NCBI RefSeq assembly: GCF_007744255.1
Contig: NZ_CP036267.1
Location: forward strand, 6,150,001 to 6,214,000
Direction of reading: 5' to 3'
DNA length: 64,000 nucleotides
DNA from: Thalassoglobus polymorphus
GTDB lineage: Bacteria > Planctomycetota > Planctomycetia > Planctomycetales > Planctomycetaceae
This document shows, piece by piece, positions 53,248 through 61,627 of this stretch. The notes beneath the pieces were generated by a model. It saw nothing but the letters and a program-made list of their open reading frames with translations, was not told where the DNA came from and did no database searches. Position numbers and translations under genes: made by a program. Positions within the stretch are counted from its first letter, which is position 1. Every line of letters begins with the position of its first letter.

Positions 53248-54024
53248 ATGAACGATAAGCCAATCATTGCGATGAACGCCGACTTTCGCCCTGCTAAAAG
53301 CGAAACGTTTTCCTTCACATGGATGCACACCGGATACTACGACTCTGTCAGCCAAAGTGGAGGCGTTCCCATCATGCTGCCGCCAATGGCAGAAGATGAT
53401 GATTTGCGACGTGTGCTGGAGCAAATTGATGGCTTGGTTCTCACTGGATGTAAGCTGGACCTCGATCCAATTCGTCTCGGATTTGAACCTCACCCCGTAA
53501 CACGTCCGATGCCTCCGCGTCGTGAAGAGTTTGATCGCCGATTGGCAAAGCTTGCCTACGAAATGAAAATCCCCACACTCGCCATCGGCTCGGGAATGCA
53601 AACCCTCAACCTCATTTGCGGAGGTAGCCTGTTCCAGCATCTTTCCGAAGATGTGTACAAGTCTCTGTGCCATCGAGACGCAGTTGAGAACTGTCTGCGT
53701 CACGTGATCGAAATCGTTCCTGGAACCAAAATGGATGGCATCTATGGTCCCGGCGAAATTCGAGTCAACAGCGACCACCACATGGCGATTGATCAACTCG
53801 CTCCAAACTTCCGCGTTTCCGCGACAGCTTTGGACGGTGTCATTGAAGCATACGAATCGATTTCTGAAGACTGGTGGTGCCTGGGAACTCAGTTCCATCC
53901 AGAAAGCGAATCCTCTTCAGCCCTCGACATGCAGGTCTTCGAAGCATTCATCGATGGCGTCAAAGATCAACAAGTTTCGGGAGCCGATATCCTCTCCTTC
54001 GATCAGGCACGACGAGCAGCTTGA
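53248..54024 (+). CDS. class I glutamine-amidotransferase-like protein (peptidase C26/PuuD type) lacking the cysteine nucleophile
   Basis: 258 residues, the length of gamma-Glu-GABA hydrolases. The order fits: PIIAMNADFR at the start, YYDSVSQSGGVPIMLPP, GLVLTGCKLDLDP where active members have a GG-x-D-x-x-P loop, the nucleophile elbow LAIGSGMQTLNLICGG, VNSDHHMAID and the C-terminal QFHPES with the catalytic His/Glu pair. In active enzymes the elbow is C-R-G-M-Q; here it is G-S-G-M-Q, so Cys is replaced by Gly with Ser next to it. It is probably a non-hydrolytic binding protein or uses another chemistry. Monocistronic: AAGGAAGAG before the ATG and a terminator at 54151. Confidence 0.85.
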   Translation: MNDKPIIAMNADFRPAKSETFSFTWMHTGYYDSVSQSGGVPIMLPPMAEDDDLRRVLEQIDGLVLTGCKLDLDPIRLGFEPHPVTRPMPPRREEFDRRLAKLAYEMKIPTLAIGSGMQTLNLICGGSLFQHLSEDVYKSLCHRDAVENCLRHVIEIVPGTKMDGIYGPGEIRVNSDHHMAIDQLAPNFRVSATALDGVIEAYESISEDWWCLGTQFHPESESSSALDMQVFEAFIDGVKDQQVSGADILSFDQARRAA

Positions 54025-54150
54025 TTCAAAGACCCACAAGTCGAGAGCAGTTGGCTCTACCGCGTGCATGTATAGAATACCTTTCCCAAGTGGAAATTCT
54101 GTTCGCTACGAGTCAGAACGCGAAGATATTTTTTAATACGCTCAAGTAAG

Positions 54151-54182
54151 CAAAGCCCGGTGGATCGTTCTACCGGGCTTGC
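54151..54182 (+). terminator. hairpin terminator
   Basis: Stem AAGCCCGGT / ACCGGGCTT with a 10-base loop, 130 bp after the amidotransferase-like gene; followed by a T-poor stretch. A partial family B sequence lies before it (54088-54130). Confidence 0.65.
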
Positions 54183-54189
54183 TGCTTTG

Positions 54190-54295
54190 ATAGTGCAGTG
54201 AATACTTGTCCTGCCTGTGAAGCTGACTTTCATGGCTTCATTGACTACTCACCACAAGGCTGTTCGCGAATACGATTTCGCAAACTGATCTAAAA
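54190..54295 (-). repeat. family B palindromic element, copy B13
   Basis: TAGTGCAGTGAATACTTGTC, CTGCCTGTGAAGCTGACTTT, TTGACTACTCACCACAAGGC and TTTCGCAAACTGATCTAAAA. The end overlaps the stop codon of the next gene (54290). Confidence 0.7.
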
Positions 54296-55849
54296 GTTCT
54301 CAGGCTGAACTGCGATGGAACGGATTGTGTCGACTGTAGAGCTTTCTTTGCCGATTGTCCAAGTGAACTGAATCATCGTGCCTGCTGATTGAAAGACCCA
54401 CAGTTCGGTGACCTTTCCGTTGGTGGCAAATCGAACAACAGAGTCGGGAGCCACCCCCATAGCTGTTCTCACCTGAGTAGTGGTCATTCCCTTCACAATG
54501 CGGCCTTCGCGAATTGCTTTTTCGATGGCGGACTCCTTCGAAGGGGGCAGCATTTCAGCGGGGACCCATTCCCCATCGTTCAAGGCGTAGCCATTTTGTC
54601 TGAGCCACGCAGCGGCGAGGGGATATTGTGAATTCTGTTTCCAGGCAGCGATGTAATACTTCGCAGCTGTTTTTCGGTCGTCGAGAAGTTGAATCCATTC
54701 CTCAGCCAAGTCGACCAGACCCCGAGCCCCGTTGTCGGTGTAAAGCGATTCGCGAGCATTGAGCCACTTGGTTTTCGTTTGCGTTACGCCAGCTGCGTCA
54801 TCCCGTGCCGCGTATCGATTCGCAAGGTTCTGCATCTCCTGCCGAGTCATCACGGGGATCCGCTGGCTCTCGTACTTCAAGCCTGCTTGTTCATACTGAT
54901 CGATAAAATCAGTCCGCTCAGGAACTTCTCTCTTGAGTTCAGCCGCAATTTGAAATGCGTTTTTTCCGGTGGCGTCTGCTTGGTTAAGAATTTTGGTCGT
55001 TGCGATGTGAATGTAAAAATATCTTTCGAGTGTTTCGCGTTCTTCTTCAGAAGCTGCTTTGAAGGTTCCTTTGGCATTTTCCAGATAAGCTTTCGCCTTT
55101 TCTGCATCGTAAGTTTCAAGCGGCTTACGAGCGCCTTCCAGATCATTTGAAACGGAGACCAGCAGGTCCGCGTAGTCTTCAGTTTTGGTCGCCCGATCTC
55201 GTTCTCGAATGAACAGGAAACGGTCCCAATAGCCATCGTGTAAAAACTCTTCAATCAACACTTGATCGAGTTTGAACTTCCGGGCTTTTTGGATTAATGA
55301 AACCAAACCGTTTCGATCTGAAGGCTTCAGTCCTCGAAATTCTATTTCAAGACCGGTCCGCTGTATCTCCTGTGATGCTTCACGAAGTGCTGGGTCGTTG
55401 TAGAAGTTTGCTCGACGAGAAGCCCAGCTTGCCAACTCGTACCATTTGGCAGCATCGTCAGCGTTGATTGCAGATTTCTCAAAAATCAACCGTTCCATAT
55501 CACTCGGGCGTGAGCGGATAGAACTCATCGCAAAGATCAGTTTTCCATCTCGACGCTCTATTTTTCCGGTGACTTCAAGGTTTGTGAAGCGTCCCGGCGG
55601 CCGATTGACATTGGGACCAAAAATGAACGGCATCGAGCAATTTATAAACCGCATGCTGTCCTCGCTGATGAGGGCGTAGCGACCTTCCAGTTTCCACGTG
55701 GCGCCAATCGTTTGCGGCCACTTTTCTTCCGCCTCAACGAAGGATTGAATCGATCGTGCCTGGCCGAATGCTTGCGAGCAGAAAAGAAGGCACACCAGTA
55801 ATGTTGGTACGAGTGAAGATTTCCGGTTCACTATTTCACTCCCATCCAT
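54290..55849 (-). CDS. secreted hypothetical protein, TPR-like helical
   Basis: 519 residues of unknown function. A signal peptide (ends AFGQA, about residue 31) is followed by a small beta domain (WKLEGRYALISEDSMRFINC; LEVTGKIERRDGKLIFAMSS), then a long helical part with TPR-like spacing (AAKWYELASWASRRANFYND; LVDLAEEWIQLLDDRKTAAK), and a C-terminal SmpA/BamE-like stretch (IREGRIVKGMTTTQVRTAMG, then TELWVFQSAGTMIQFTW), the fold of outer-membrane assembly lipoproteins. Its start lies 19 bp inside the upstream gene, so the two are coupled and probably work together at the cell envelope. Confidence 0.75.
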   Translation of the reverse strand: MDGSEIVNRKSSLVPTLLVCLLFCSQAFGQARSIQSFVEAEEKWPQTIGATWKLEGRYALISEDSMRFINCSMPFIFGPNVNRPPGRFTNLEVTGKIERRDGKLIFAMSSIRSRPSDMERLIFEKSAINADDAAKWYELASWASRRANFYNDPALREASQEIQRTGLEIEFRGLKPSDRNGLVSLIQKARKFKLDQVLIEEFLHDGYWDRFLFIRERDRATKTEDYADLLVSVSNDLEGARKPLETYDAEKAKAYLENAKGTFKAASEEERETLERYFYIHIATTKILNQADATGKNAFQIAAELKREVPERTDFIDQYEQAGLKYESQRIPVMTRQEMQNLANRYAARDDAAGVTQTKTKWLNARESLYTDNGARGLVDLAEEWIQLLDDRKTAAKYYIAAWKQNSQYPLAAAWLRQNGYALNDGEWVPAEMLPPSKESAIEKAIREGRIVKGMTTTQVRTAMGVAPDSVVRFATNGKVTELWVFQSAGTMIQFTWTIGKESSTVDTIRSIAVQPENF

Positions 55850-57084
55850 TTTTTCTGGCGATCAAACATTAACTGTTGGTCCGGCAGTGATTGTATCGAG
55901 CCAATTTGCAGGTGAGTTGCATTGTAAGTCGGCTGATTGACCCAGAAAAAACTTGTCTCAGGGTCAAATCGGATCTCCCAGTCTCCGTCAGGTCCGATAA
56001 AGAATTCTTTCAGTTGCCCGCTGAAGACGGTGAGGGTTCCTGATCCAGAATCGTAGGCTTCTTCCGTCGTGGTCTTGGGGAGATGCTTCGCTGATTGAAA
56101 GCTGAGGCAAACATTCACCGGCCTTTTTTTCTGACCAGCTGCCCACGGGAAGATGAGTTCTAATTCGAAGCCGTTTTCGATGGCAAAAGGATTCTTCGAT
56201 GGGCGAACGTACCCTTCGATGATGTACCAGTCATCCTGAAAGCTTAGACGGAATTTCTCTTGCCAGGCCTCTGCGCCATGTTCCACATAGTAGCTTTCCG
56301 CTTCCTCAACTAATTCAAAGAGTGTGGAAGATGTCAGTCGAGTGAGTGCTCGTGTCTCTCGGTGGTACTGGCGAATTGTCTCTGCTTCCAGGTCTTCTCG
56401 GCCGAGCAGGTCGACAGCATTGGTTGCTTTTTCAAAGTGCCTCCGCGCCTCGACCCAATTTTCATTTCCGACAGCGACCAAGCCGGCGTCCAGTTCCGTT
56501 TTCACAATCGTCACGGCACCGCGTAATTGGCTTTGCCGGATGGAATAGAAGATTGTCAGGCTGAGGATGCAAAATATTAGCAATGCAATTTTGCGATAGG
56601 GGGTCCAGAATTCCCAGAACACGATCCAGATGCCTAGAGCTGTTCGACAGGAAGCTCCCCACATTCTCACGATGATGTTGGGCTTCTGTTCAACGACCTC
56701 AGTCGGGGCGGTCTCTTTGTTTTTTTGTCTTCGTTTACGGCGGGAGACAAACTCTTTCTCGGGATCGAGTTCCTGAATTGAGGGCTTTTCTGTTTCTGCA
56801 GAGAGATCGACCGATTCTGGAACTGGCTTGGCTGCTGATTTTGTCGTGGGCTTTCGTCGCTTCTTCTTGTTTGGAGACGTCTTCGGGGTATGCGGCGGCG
56901 GATAGACATCACGCGGAAGAACGAATAGCGAAGAACCGCAAGACTTGCAGACGATATGCTGGTGACGAGAGCGGCGAATTCCGGTGTGTTGTTGCCCGCA
57001 CTCACAATGGACTTCAAACGGCTGAGGCGTTTCAGAAACGTCTCGCTTAAACACATTCGACGCTTTAGAAAACCACTCGTTCAT
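55831..57084 (-). CDS. zinc-ribbon membrane protein of unknown function
   Basis: 417 residues. The N-terminus has a zinc-ribbon-like motif VHCECGQQH...IVCKSCGSSL (about 25-53), then a long basic, disordered stretch (KTSPNKKKRRKPTTKSAAKP), one transmembrane helix (KIALLIFCILSLTIFYSIRQ, about 163-182) and an exported helical plus beta domain (VGNENWVEARRHFEKATNAV; WYIIEGYVRPSKNPFAIENG). The zinc ribbon would be cytosolic and the rest periplasmic. It overlaps the secreted gene 54290-55849 by 19 bp. Confidence 0.75.
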   Translation of the reverse strand: MNEWFSKASNVFKRDVSETPQPFEVHCECGQQHTGIRRSRHQHIVCKSCGSSLFVLPRDVYPPPHTPKTSPNKKKRRKPTTKSAAKPVPESVDLSAETEKPSIQELDPEKEFVSRRKRRQKNKETAPTEVVEQKPNIIVRMWGASCRTALGIWIVFWEFWTPYRKIALLIFCILSLTIFYSIRQSQLRGAVTIVKTELDAGLVAVGNENWVEARRHFEKATNAVDLLGREDLEAETIRQYHRETRALTRLTSSTLFELVEEAESYYVEHGAEAWQEKFRLSFQDDWYIIEGYVRPSKNPFAIENGFELELIFPWAAGQKKRPVNVCLSFQSAKHLPKTTTEEAYDSGSGTLTVFSGQLKEFFIGPDGDWEIRFDPETSFFWVNQPTYNATHLQIGSIQSLPDQQLMFDRQKKWMGVK

Positions 57085-57312
57085 GAATCACGAAAGATTG
57101 AAATGAATTTGCCCGCGAATTCGATTCTGCAAACAGCCAGAGACCCTTCAATTCTATCGGTTCAGGGACCCATTCGAATAGTGCTCACTTTTTGATTCTT
57201 CAGGAGCCGCAGTTTTGCAGAATACCCCGCTTTTAACGTAGTTCCTCGAGTTCTCCGTTCGCGCAACCGGTACGAAAGTCCTTCTTATGACGTCTGGCTG
57301 TCACTTCTGGGT

Positions 57313-58188
57313 TTACGCAAAAGGTGCTGGAGACGCTGGTTGGAATTCTACGAAATCCAGAACTTGATTGAGATTTCCTGAGCGGAATCCTTCCAGATCG
57401 ATTGTGACATACCGAAATCCGATCTCTCGAAATTTTTGAACAATCTGTTCGCGGGAGTCCGGAGCAACCAAGGTTGCGATCGATTCGACAGGGACTTCGA
57501 TGCGTGCCAGGTCATTTGTTTCGAACCGCACGCGAAGTTCTCGAAGCGAAAATGTTTCACGAAGAAACGATTCTGCACGGTCGATCATTTGGACTCGCTC
57601 AGCGGTCACTTCAACTCCGTAGGCGACACGGCTCGACAGACACGGCATCGCTGGTTTGTCCCAAACTTCCAAACCCCAATGCTTCGCCAAAGCCCGGACA
57701 TCTGCTTTTGTCATTCCGGCTTCAACCATAGGGCTTCGGACGGAATGCTCTTGTGCCGCTCGCATTCCCGGGCGGTGGTCTCCCTGGTCATCCAGATTGG
57801 CACCGTTGCAAATGACGTCGACATTTAATCGCGGCAGGATCTCTTCGATGAATTGATACAGCTCACTTTTGCAGTAGTAACAGCGGTCACCGGCGTTTCG
57901 TTGATAGCCTGCGACTTCGAATTCTGCCGTTTTGATGACTTCGTGACGAATCCCGATTTCTGCGGAGAGTTTCTTCGCCAGTTCGAGTTCTCCACTGGCT
58001 AGTGACGGACTCGATGCCGTCACCGCGACAGCTTTGTCTCCGCAAGCAAGGAATGCAGCTTGAGCGACAACAGCACTGTCGACACCTCCTGAGAGGGCGA
58101 CAGCGACGCGCCCGTACTGACGAAGGATTTCGACTAATTTTTCTGCGTGTTGCTCAACCATGTTTCGAGATCTGTTTAAGTTTTCCAT
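57313..58188 (-). CDS. larE: LarE-type ATP-dependent sulfur transferase (three-cysteine form)
   Basis: 291 residues of the PP-loop ATP-pyrophosphatase family that makes the nickel-pincer nucleotide cofactor of lactate racemase and relatives by adding sulfur to a pyridinium carboxylate. The PP-loop VALSGGVDSAVVAQAA is at 30-45, NGANLDDQGDHRPGMRAA at 128-145, and PCLSSRVAYG (182-191) holds C183, equivalent to the sacrificial cysteine of Lactobacillus LarE. C103 and C106 (RCYYCK) add a CxxC pair, as in LarE proteins that use an iron-sulfur cluster. No larA, larB or larC is in the window. Confidence 0.9.
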   Translation of the reverse strand: MENLNRSRNMVEQHAEKLVEILRQYGRVAVALSGGVDSAVVAQAAFLACGDKAVAVTASSPSLASGELELAKKLSAEIGIRHEVIKTAEFEVAGYQRNAGDRCYYCKSELYQFIEEILPRLNVDVICNGANLDDQGDHRPGMRAAQEHSVRSPMVEAGMTKADVRALAKHWGLEVWDKPAMPCLSSRVAYGVEVTAERVQMIDRAESFLRETFSLRELRVRFETNDLARIEVPVESIATLVAPDSREQIVQKFREIGFRYVTIDLEGFRSGNLNQVLDFVEFQPASPAPFA

Positions 58189-58307
58189 TCTGAGACTTTT
58201 TCAGGAAGAGCCCCTTGCTAACGAAAAGTTTCCATGCGAACTGCAAAGAAAGGGCTTTAGGGGGAATCGTCGTGCATCGTTTCTGAAAAATTACCGCATT
58301 TTCAATA

Positions 58308-58378
58308 CGCTTCGAGCGTGTGAAGGTCACTTTGATGACTTCAGAGACTATTCGCCACGGTGCAGAACGCGTACTTCA
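58308..58378 (-). repeat. family B palindromic element, copy B15
   Basis: GCGTGTGAAGGTCACTTTGA then GACTATTCGCCACGGTGCAG; joined directly to a family A copy. Confidence 0.75.
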
Positions 58379-58382
58379 TCTT

Positions 58383-58463
58383 CAGAACTGATCCTGAATC
58401 TGAAATTGCTTTCCTACAACGTTGAGAAAAGCGGCCATCCCAGAGGTTTCCGGACTGGTTCTA
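58383..58463 (+). repeat. family A palindromic element, copy A11
   Basis: CAGAACTGATCCTGAATCTG ... GGTTTCCGGACTGGTTCTA. Lies 8 bp before the stop of the PhyH gene. Confidence 0.88.
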
Positions 58464-58470
58464 AAAGGAC

Positions 58471-59271
58471 CTAGTGAATCAACAACTCTGGGCTCGCTGC
58501 TGATCGGCTATTCGGTATTGGTGGATTATCTAACGGTCGGAAGGTGAAGACAACAGAGTATTTCGTTTTGTCGGTTCTGTTTCGAGAGGCTGCGTGCAAT
58601 GTTCGGCAGTGAAACAGCAACACATCACCCGGTTCAAGTTCTGCATATACGCGTTGTTCGATCAACGCTTGGTTCTCTTTGAGGTCGTCACGAAAAAAGA
58701 GTTCTGAATCAAACTGGTGCTGCCCAAAGGTCATTCGATGCGTCCCGGGAACTAGTTGCAAGCATCCATTGTCCTTGTTTTCCGGTCTGAGTGCCAACCA
58801 CATGCTGACCAACTCCGGGCGAGAATAGGACCAATACCGGATATCCTGATGCCAACCGGTTTCGCTACTGAACTCCGGTTCTTTCGTCATGATGCAATTG
58901 TGGTGCGCAAAAGGGCAGACCAGTGCCGGTCCCAAAAGTTGTTTCAAGCTTTCCCGCAGCGGTGGAAAAGTGAGCCACTCTGTGAAGACAATCCCTCTGC
59001 TGTGTGCCTGTTTGAGGCGTCGAATCGTTTTTCCACCGGGCTCAAGCTGCGAAGCAGGAGATCCGGGATATTGTAAATCTGCCTCAAATTCGACTGGTGG
59101 AATCGCTTTTTTTCGACCGATTTCGGTCGCTTTGAGCATTCTTTCAACAACATCTGAACTTGCCAGATTCCGTAAAATTACAAATCCATGCTCTTCGAAG
59201 TGCATGCGATCTGCGTGCGACATTCCGCTGGTCGAAGTCGATTCAGGCGTTTGCAAATCACTCTCAGTCAA
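58471..59271 (-). CDS. phytanoyl-CoA dioxygenase (PhyH)-family Fe(II)/2-oxoglutarate oxygenase
   Basis: 266 residues. The double-stranded beta-helix iron site is visible: H141 and D143 in TGWHQDIRYW, and the distal His in LLFHCRTLHAASRNRT (H226). DNGCLQLVPGTHRM is the typical strand after the first motif, and R230 of the N-R pair can bind 2-oxoglutarate. The N-terminus FEEHGFVILRNLASSDVVER is the standard PhyH entry. Substrate unknown; PhyH members hydroxylate many lipids and secondary metabolites. A single gene bounded by family A copies on both sides. Confidence 0.9.
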   Translation of the reverse strand: MTESDLQTPESTSTSGMSHADRMHFEEHGFVILRNLASSDVVERMLKATEIGRKKAIPPVEFEADLQYPGSPASQLEPGGKTIRRLKQAHSRGIVFTEWLTFPPLRESLKQLLGPALVCPFAHHNCIMTKEPEFSSETGWHQDIRYWSYSRPELVSMWLALRPENKDNGCLQLVPGTHRMTFGQHQFDSELFFRDDLKENQALIEQRVYAELEPGDVLLFHCRTLHAASRNRTDKTKYSVVFTFRPLDNPPIPNSRSAASPELLIH

Positions 59272-59379
59272 TGTAAGTGCTTTTCAGATCTAGGATTCCA
59301 TCGAACTATCGATGGGGTCGGGGTTTTACGAACAACGGGAAACTCTCCATGGTTTGTGATGAAATTTTCCTCCGCTGAC

Positions 59380-59462
59380 TAGAATCAGTCAGAAAACTTG
59401 TGGAATAGTCACTTATCTCAGTGTTTAAGAGAGCAATTTCAAGTTTGAGGATCAGTTCTAAA
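59380..59462 (-). repeat. family A palindromic element, diverged copy A12
   Basis: TAGAATCAGTCAGAAAACTT ... TTTGAGGATCAGTTCTAAA, between divergent genes. Confidence 0.8.
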
Positions 59463-59660
59463 ATACTCTTTATTGACGGTCTCCGTGAAACGGTCTCGGT
59501 GAAGAGTGCTAGCAGGTACTGAATCGCTGATTCCCACGAGACACGAATGTGTATCTCTTTTTTGAAAATGCTTTAAGATGTTACACGCACAAGTCCGTTC
59601 GCGAATTGTACGAAATCCGTTTTCTGCCGACAAAGAGTTTCAGACATCTCTCTGTGAGAT

Positions 59661-61172
59661 ATGATCAAATCTATGACTACCACATCCGATGTTCCGGTTA
59701 AAGCGAAGGCAACACAGCAGAAGAGTGACGCCGGGGCAAAAAAGTTCGCTCCGATGTGGTTGCAGTGGGGAGCCACGGTCTTAGCGATCTGCATTGTGCT
59801 TCTGATTGGAGTGGGGCTCTTCTGGGGTTTGGCACGCATGAAAACCGCTCCGCCTCGAGAGGAACCGGAACCGACAATCCTCAGGGTCGAAGCTTTTCAG
59901 ATCGAGGCAGTTCCACTTAAACGATTCATTGCCAGCTTTGGAACAGCCCGGGCTGATATCGAAGTGACCGTCTCCGCGGAGGTTAGCGGTCGAGTCACTG
60001 AAAAGAACGAACTTGAAGTCGGAAATGTCGTTCGTGGCCCGGAGATCCGGACTCTTGCGAATGGACAATCTTCTCGAAAGCCGGGAGAGGTCCTTGTACA
60101 GATCGATCCTCAAACATACCGGGAACGTGTTACTCAAGCGGAGTCGCTTCTTGAGCAGGACCGAGTCAATTTGAATCGACTTGAAAAACAGGAGGCTCTC
60201 AATCAGCGGCTCTTGACTCAGCAACGCGAACGGTTGGAAACAATCACGGCTGAGTACGAAAGGACTCTCGAACTCTACAATCGGCAAGCTGAGAACGAAT
60301 CGATCGTCCGGCAAAAGAAGCTCGAACTTGAGCAGTATCGAGAAGCGCTCATTCGGCTGGAAAACGATGAGGAACTGCTGCCGATTCAACGTGAAGAACT
60401 GAAAGCGCAACGCGCCACACATCAAAGCGACTTGAACCTCTCCCAGCTTGAACTGGACAAGGCGACCGTGCGAGCCCCGACGACCGGAACGCTCAGCGAC
60501 GTCCTGGTTGAGCAAGGTCAGTACGTCAGGGCAGGGGACCCAATCGTTCAAATTACCTCGACAGATCGCGTTGAAATTCCGGTTGCCGTCACGCTCGAAG
60601 ATGCTGTCCTTTTGGGCAGACTCATTCAAGAAGGAAAGCTCCCCGTCGTTCAACTTGCTCGACACGAAGCGGACTTCGAGTTGTCACAATCAAAAACCTG
60701 GAAAGGCTATATCGAACGGATCGATCCCGTGGCTGACGTAGAAACTCGCACTGTCCGTGCATTTGTCGAAGTCGAAAACGCCGAGCAAAATCAACCACTC
60801 CGCCCGGGAACTTTCACTTACGCACGCATCGAAGCGGGGGTGATAGAGCCTGATCAGGGTGTTCTGATTCCGAGAGAGGCCCTGCTCGACGGGACTGTGT
60901 TTGTGGTGTCAGAAAATGAAATGCAGAGCGACGCGGACAACGAAAAGCTCTCTCTCGCAAAACCCCGTCAGGTGACGATCGCTGATACATATCAAGCTTT
61001 CGCACTGATCTCTCAGGGACTTCAGGAAAACGAGCAGATCGTGACGACCAACCTTGATATTGTCGTCAATAATTCACTTCTCGACGTCCGCCGGATTCGC
61101 TCACTCGACGATGAACTGAGTCGAGTGAAAATTCCGTACCTGCAGCGACTTTCTCCAAAAGTGCAGGAATAG
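59661..61172 (+). CDS. RND/HlyD-type periplasmic membrane fusion (adaptor) protein
   Basis: 503 residues. One N-terminal membrane helix (GATVLAICIVLLIGVGLFWG, about 36-55), then a lipoyl half (IEVTVSAEVSGRVTEKN), a long alpha-helical hairpin (about 155-265, with RVTQAESLLEQDRVNLNRLE and QREELKAQRATHQSDLNLSQ), the second lipoyl half (LDKATVRAPTTGTLSDVLVE, QGQYVRAGDPIVQI) and beta-barrel/MP domains ending QGLQENEQIVTTNLDIVVNN. It links an inner-membrane transporter to an outer-membrane channel. The transporter gene is not adjacent; the RND gene at 14149 or one beyond the window may be the partner. Start 59661 has only weak leader signals; 59673 is possible. Confidence 0.9.
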   Translation: MIKSMTTTSDVPVKAKATQQKSDAGAKKFAPMWLQWGATVLAICIVLLIGVGLFWGLARMKTAPPREEPEPTILRVEAFQIEAVPLKRFIASFGTARADIEVTVSAEVSGRVTEKNELEVGNVVRGPEIRTLANGQSSRKPGEVLVQIDPQTYRERVTQAESLLEQDRVNLNRLEKQEALNQRLLTQQRERLETITAEYERTLELYNRQAENESIVRQKKLELEQYREALIRLENDEELLPIQREELKAQRATHQSDLNLSQLELDKATVRAPTTGTLSDVLVEQGQYVRAGDPIVQITSTDRVEIPVAVTLEDAVLLGRLIQEGKLPVVQLARHEADFELSQSKTWKGYIERIDPVADVETRTVRAFVEVENAEQNQPLRPGTFTYARIEAGVIEPDQGVLIPREALLDGTVFVVSENEMQSDADNEKLSLAKPRQVTIADTYQAFALISQGLQENEQIVTTNLDIVVNNSLLDVRRIRSLDDELSRVKIPYLQRLSPKVQE

Positions 61173-61320
61173 TTTCTCATCGATCGGACGATTCTCTCTC
61201 TGGTTACTTCCTTCTTGTATCAGACGAACAAATCCAGATGATACGCGGGAATGCAACATTCCTAGTAGAGCATGTTCACGGTTGGTCTGAAGCAATGCCG
61301 CTGTGTCTATAGCAGTCATT

Positions 61321-61366
61321 TAGCCCCGGTGAGTCACCGGGGGCTAAAGAGAACACGAAAGTGTTC
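61321..61366 (+). terminator. tandem stem-loops after the adaptor gene
   Basis: TAGCCCCGGTG / CACCGGGGGCTA with 3-base loop, then GAACAC / GTGTTC with GAAA loop. No T-tract; 150 bp after the stop. Confidence 0.5.
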
Positions 61367-61480
61367 TGAACGCAAATGCATCACAGCAGACTGATCTGTC
61401 AGTAAAGACAGAATGAGCGTGATTTTACAGCTTGATTTTTCTATTCAAATGCCAAGAATTTTCAAATGACAGCGAATGAA

Positions 61481-61585
61481 TAGAGCTCCTTTCGAGTAGG
61501 TGTGCAGGTTCTGCCTCGTGGCGAACAGAAGTTTTATTTGCGAAACGCGTTATTCGCGGGCACACGGTAGAACAAACTGCTCTAG
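61481..61585 (+). repeat. family B palindromic element, full copy B16
   Basis: TAGAGCTCCTTTCGAGTAGG, GTTCTGCCTCGTGGCGAACA, CGAAACGCGTTATTCGCGGG and ACACGGTAGAACAAACTGCT; ends CTCTA. In the leader region of the protease gene. Confidence 0.88.
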
Positions 61586-61627
61586 AATTGTCGCTTGAAC
61601 ATCAAACCCTTTTGCAGATACACAGCC

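Noticed and set aside
52993-53898. 301-residue minus-strand frame
   Set aside because: Over 650 bp of it is the antisense of the amidotransferase-like gene, whose family motifs are clear. Only the last ~53 residues lie outside and they have no start signal.
6199-61585. Idea that the interspersed repeats are a CRISPR array
   Set aside because: Copies are scattered over 55 kb, inverted at random, imperfect and without regular spacers; no cas genes are present.
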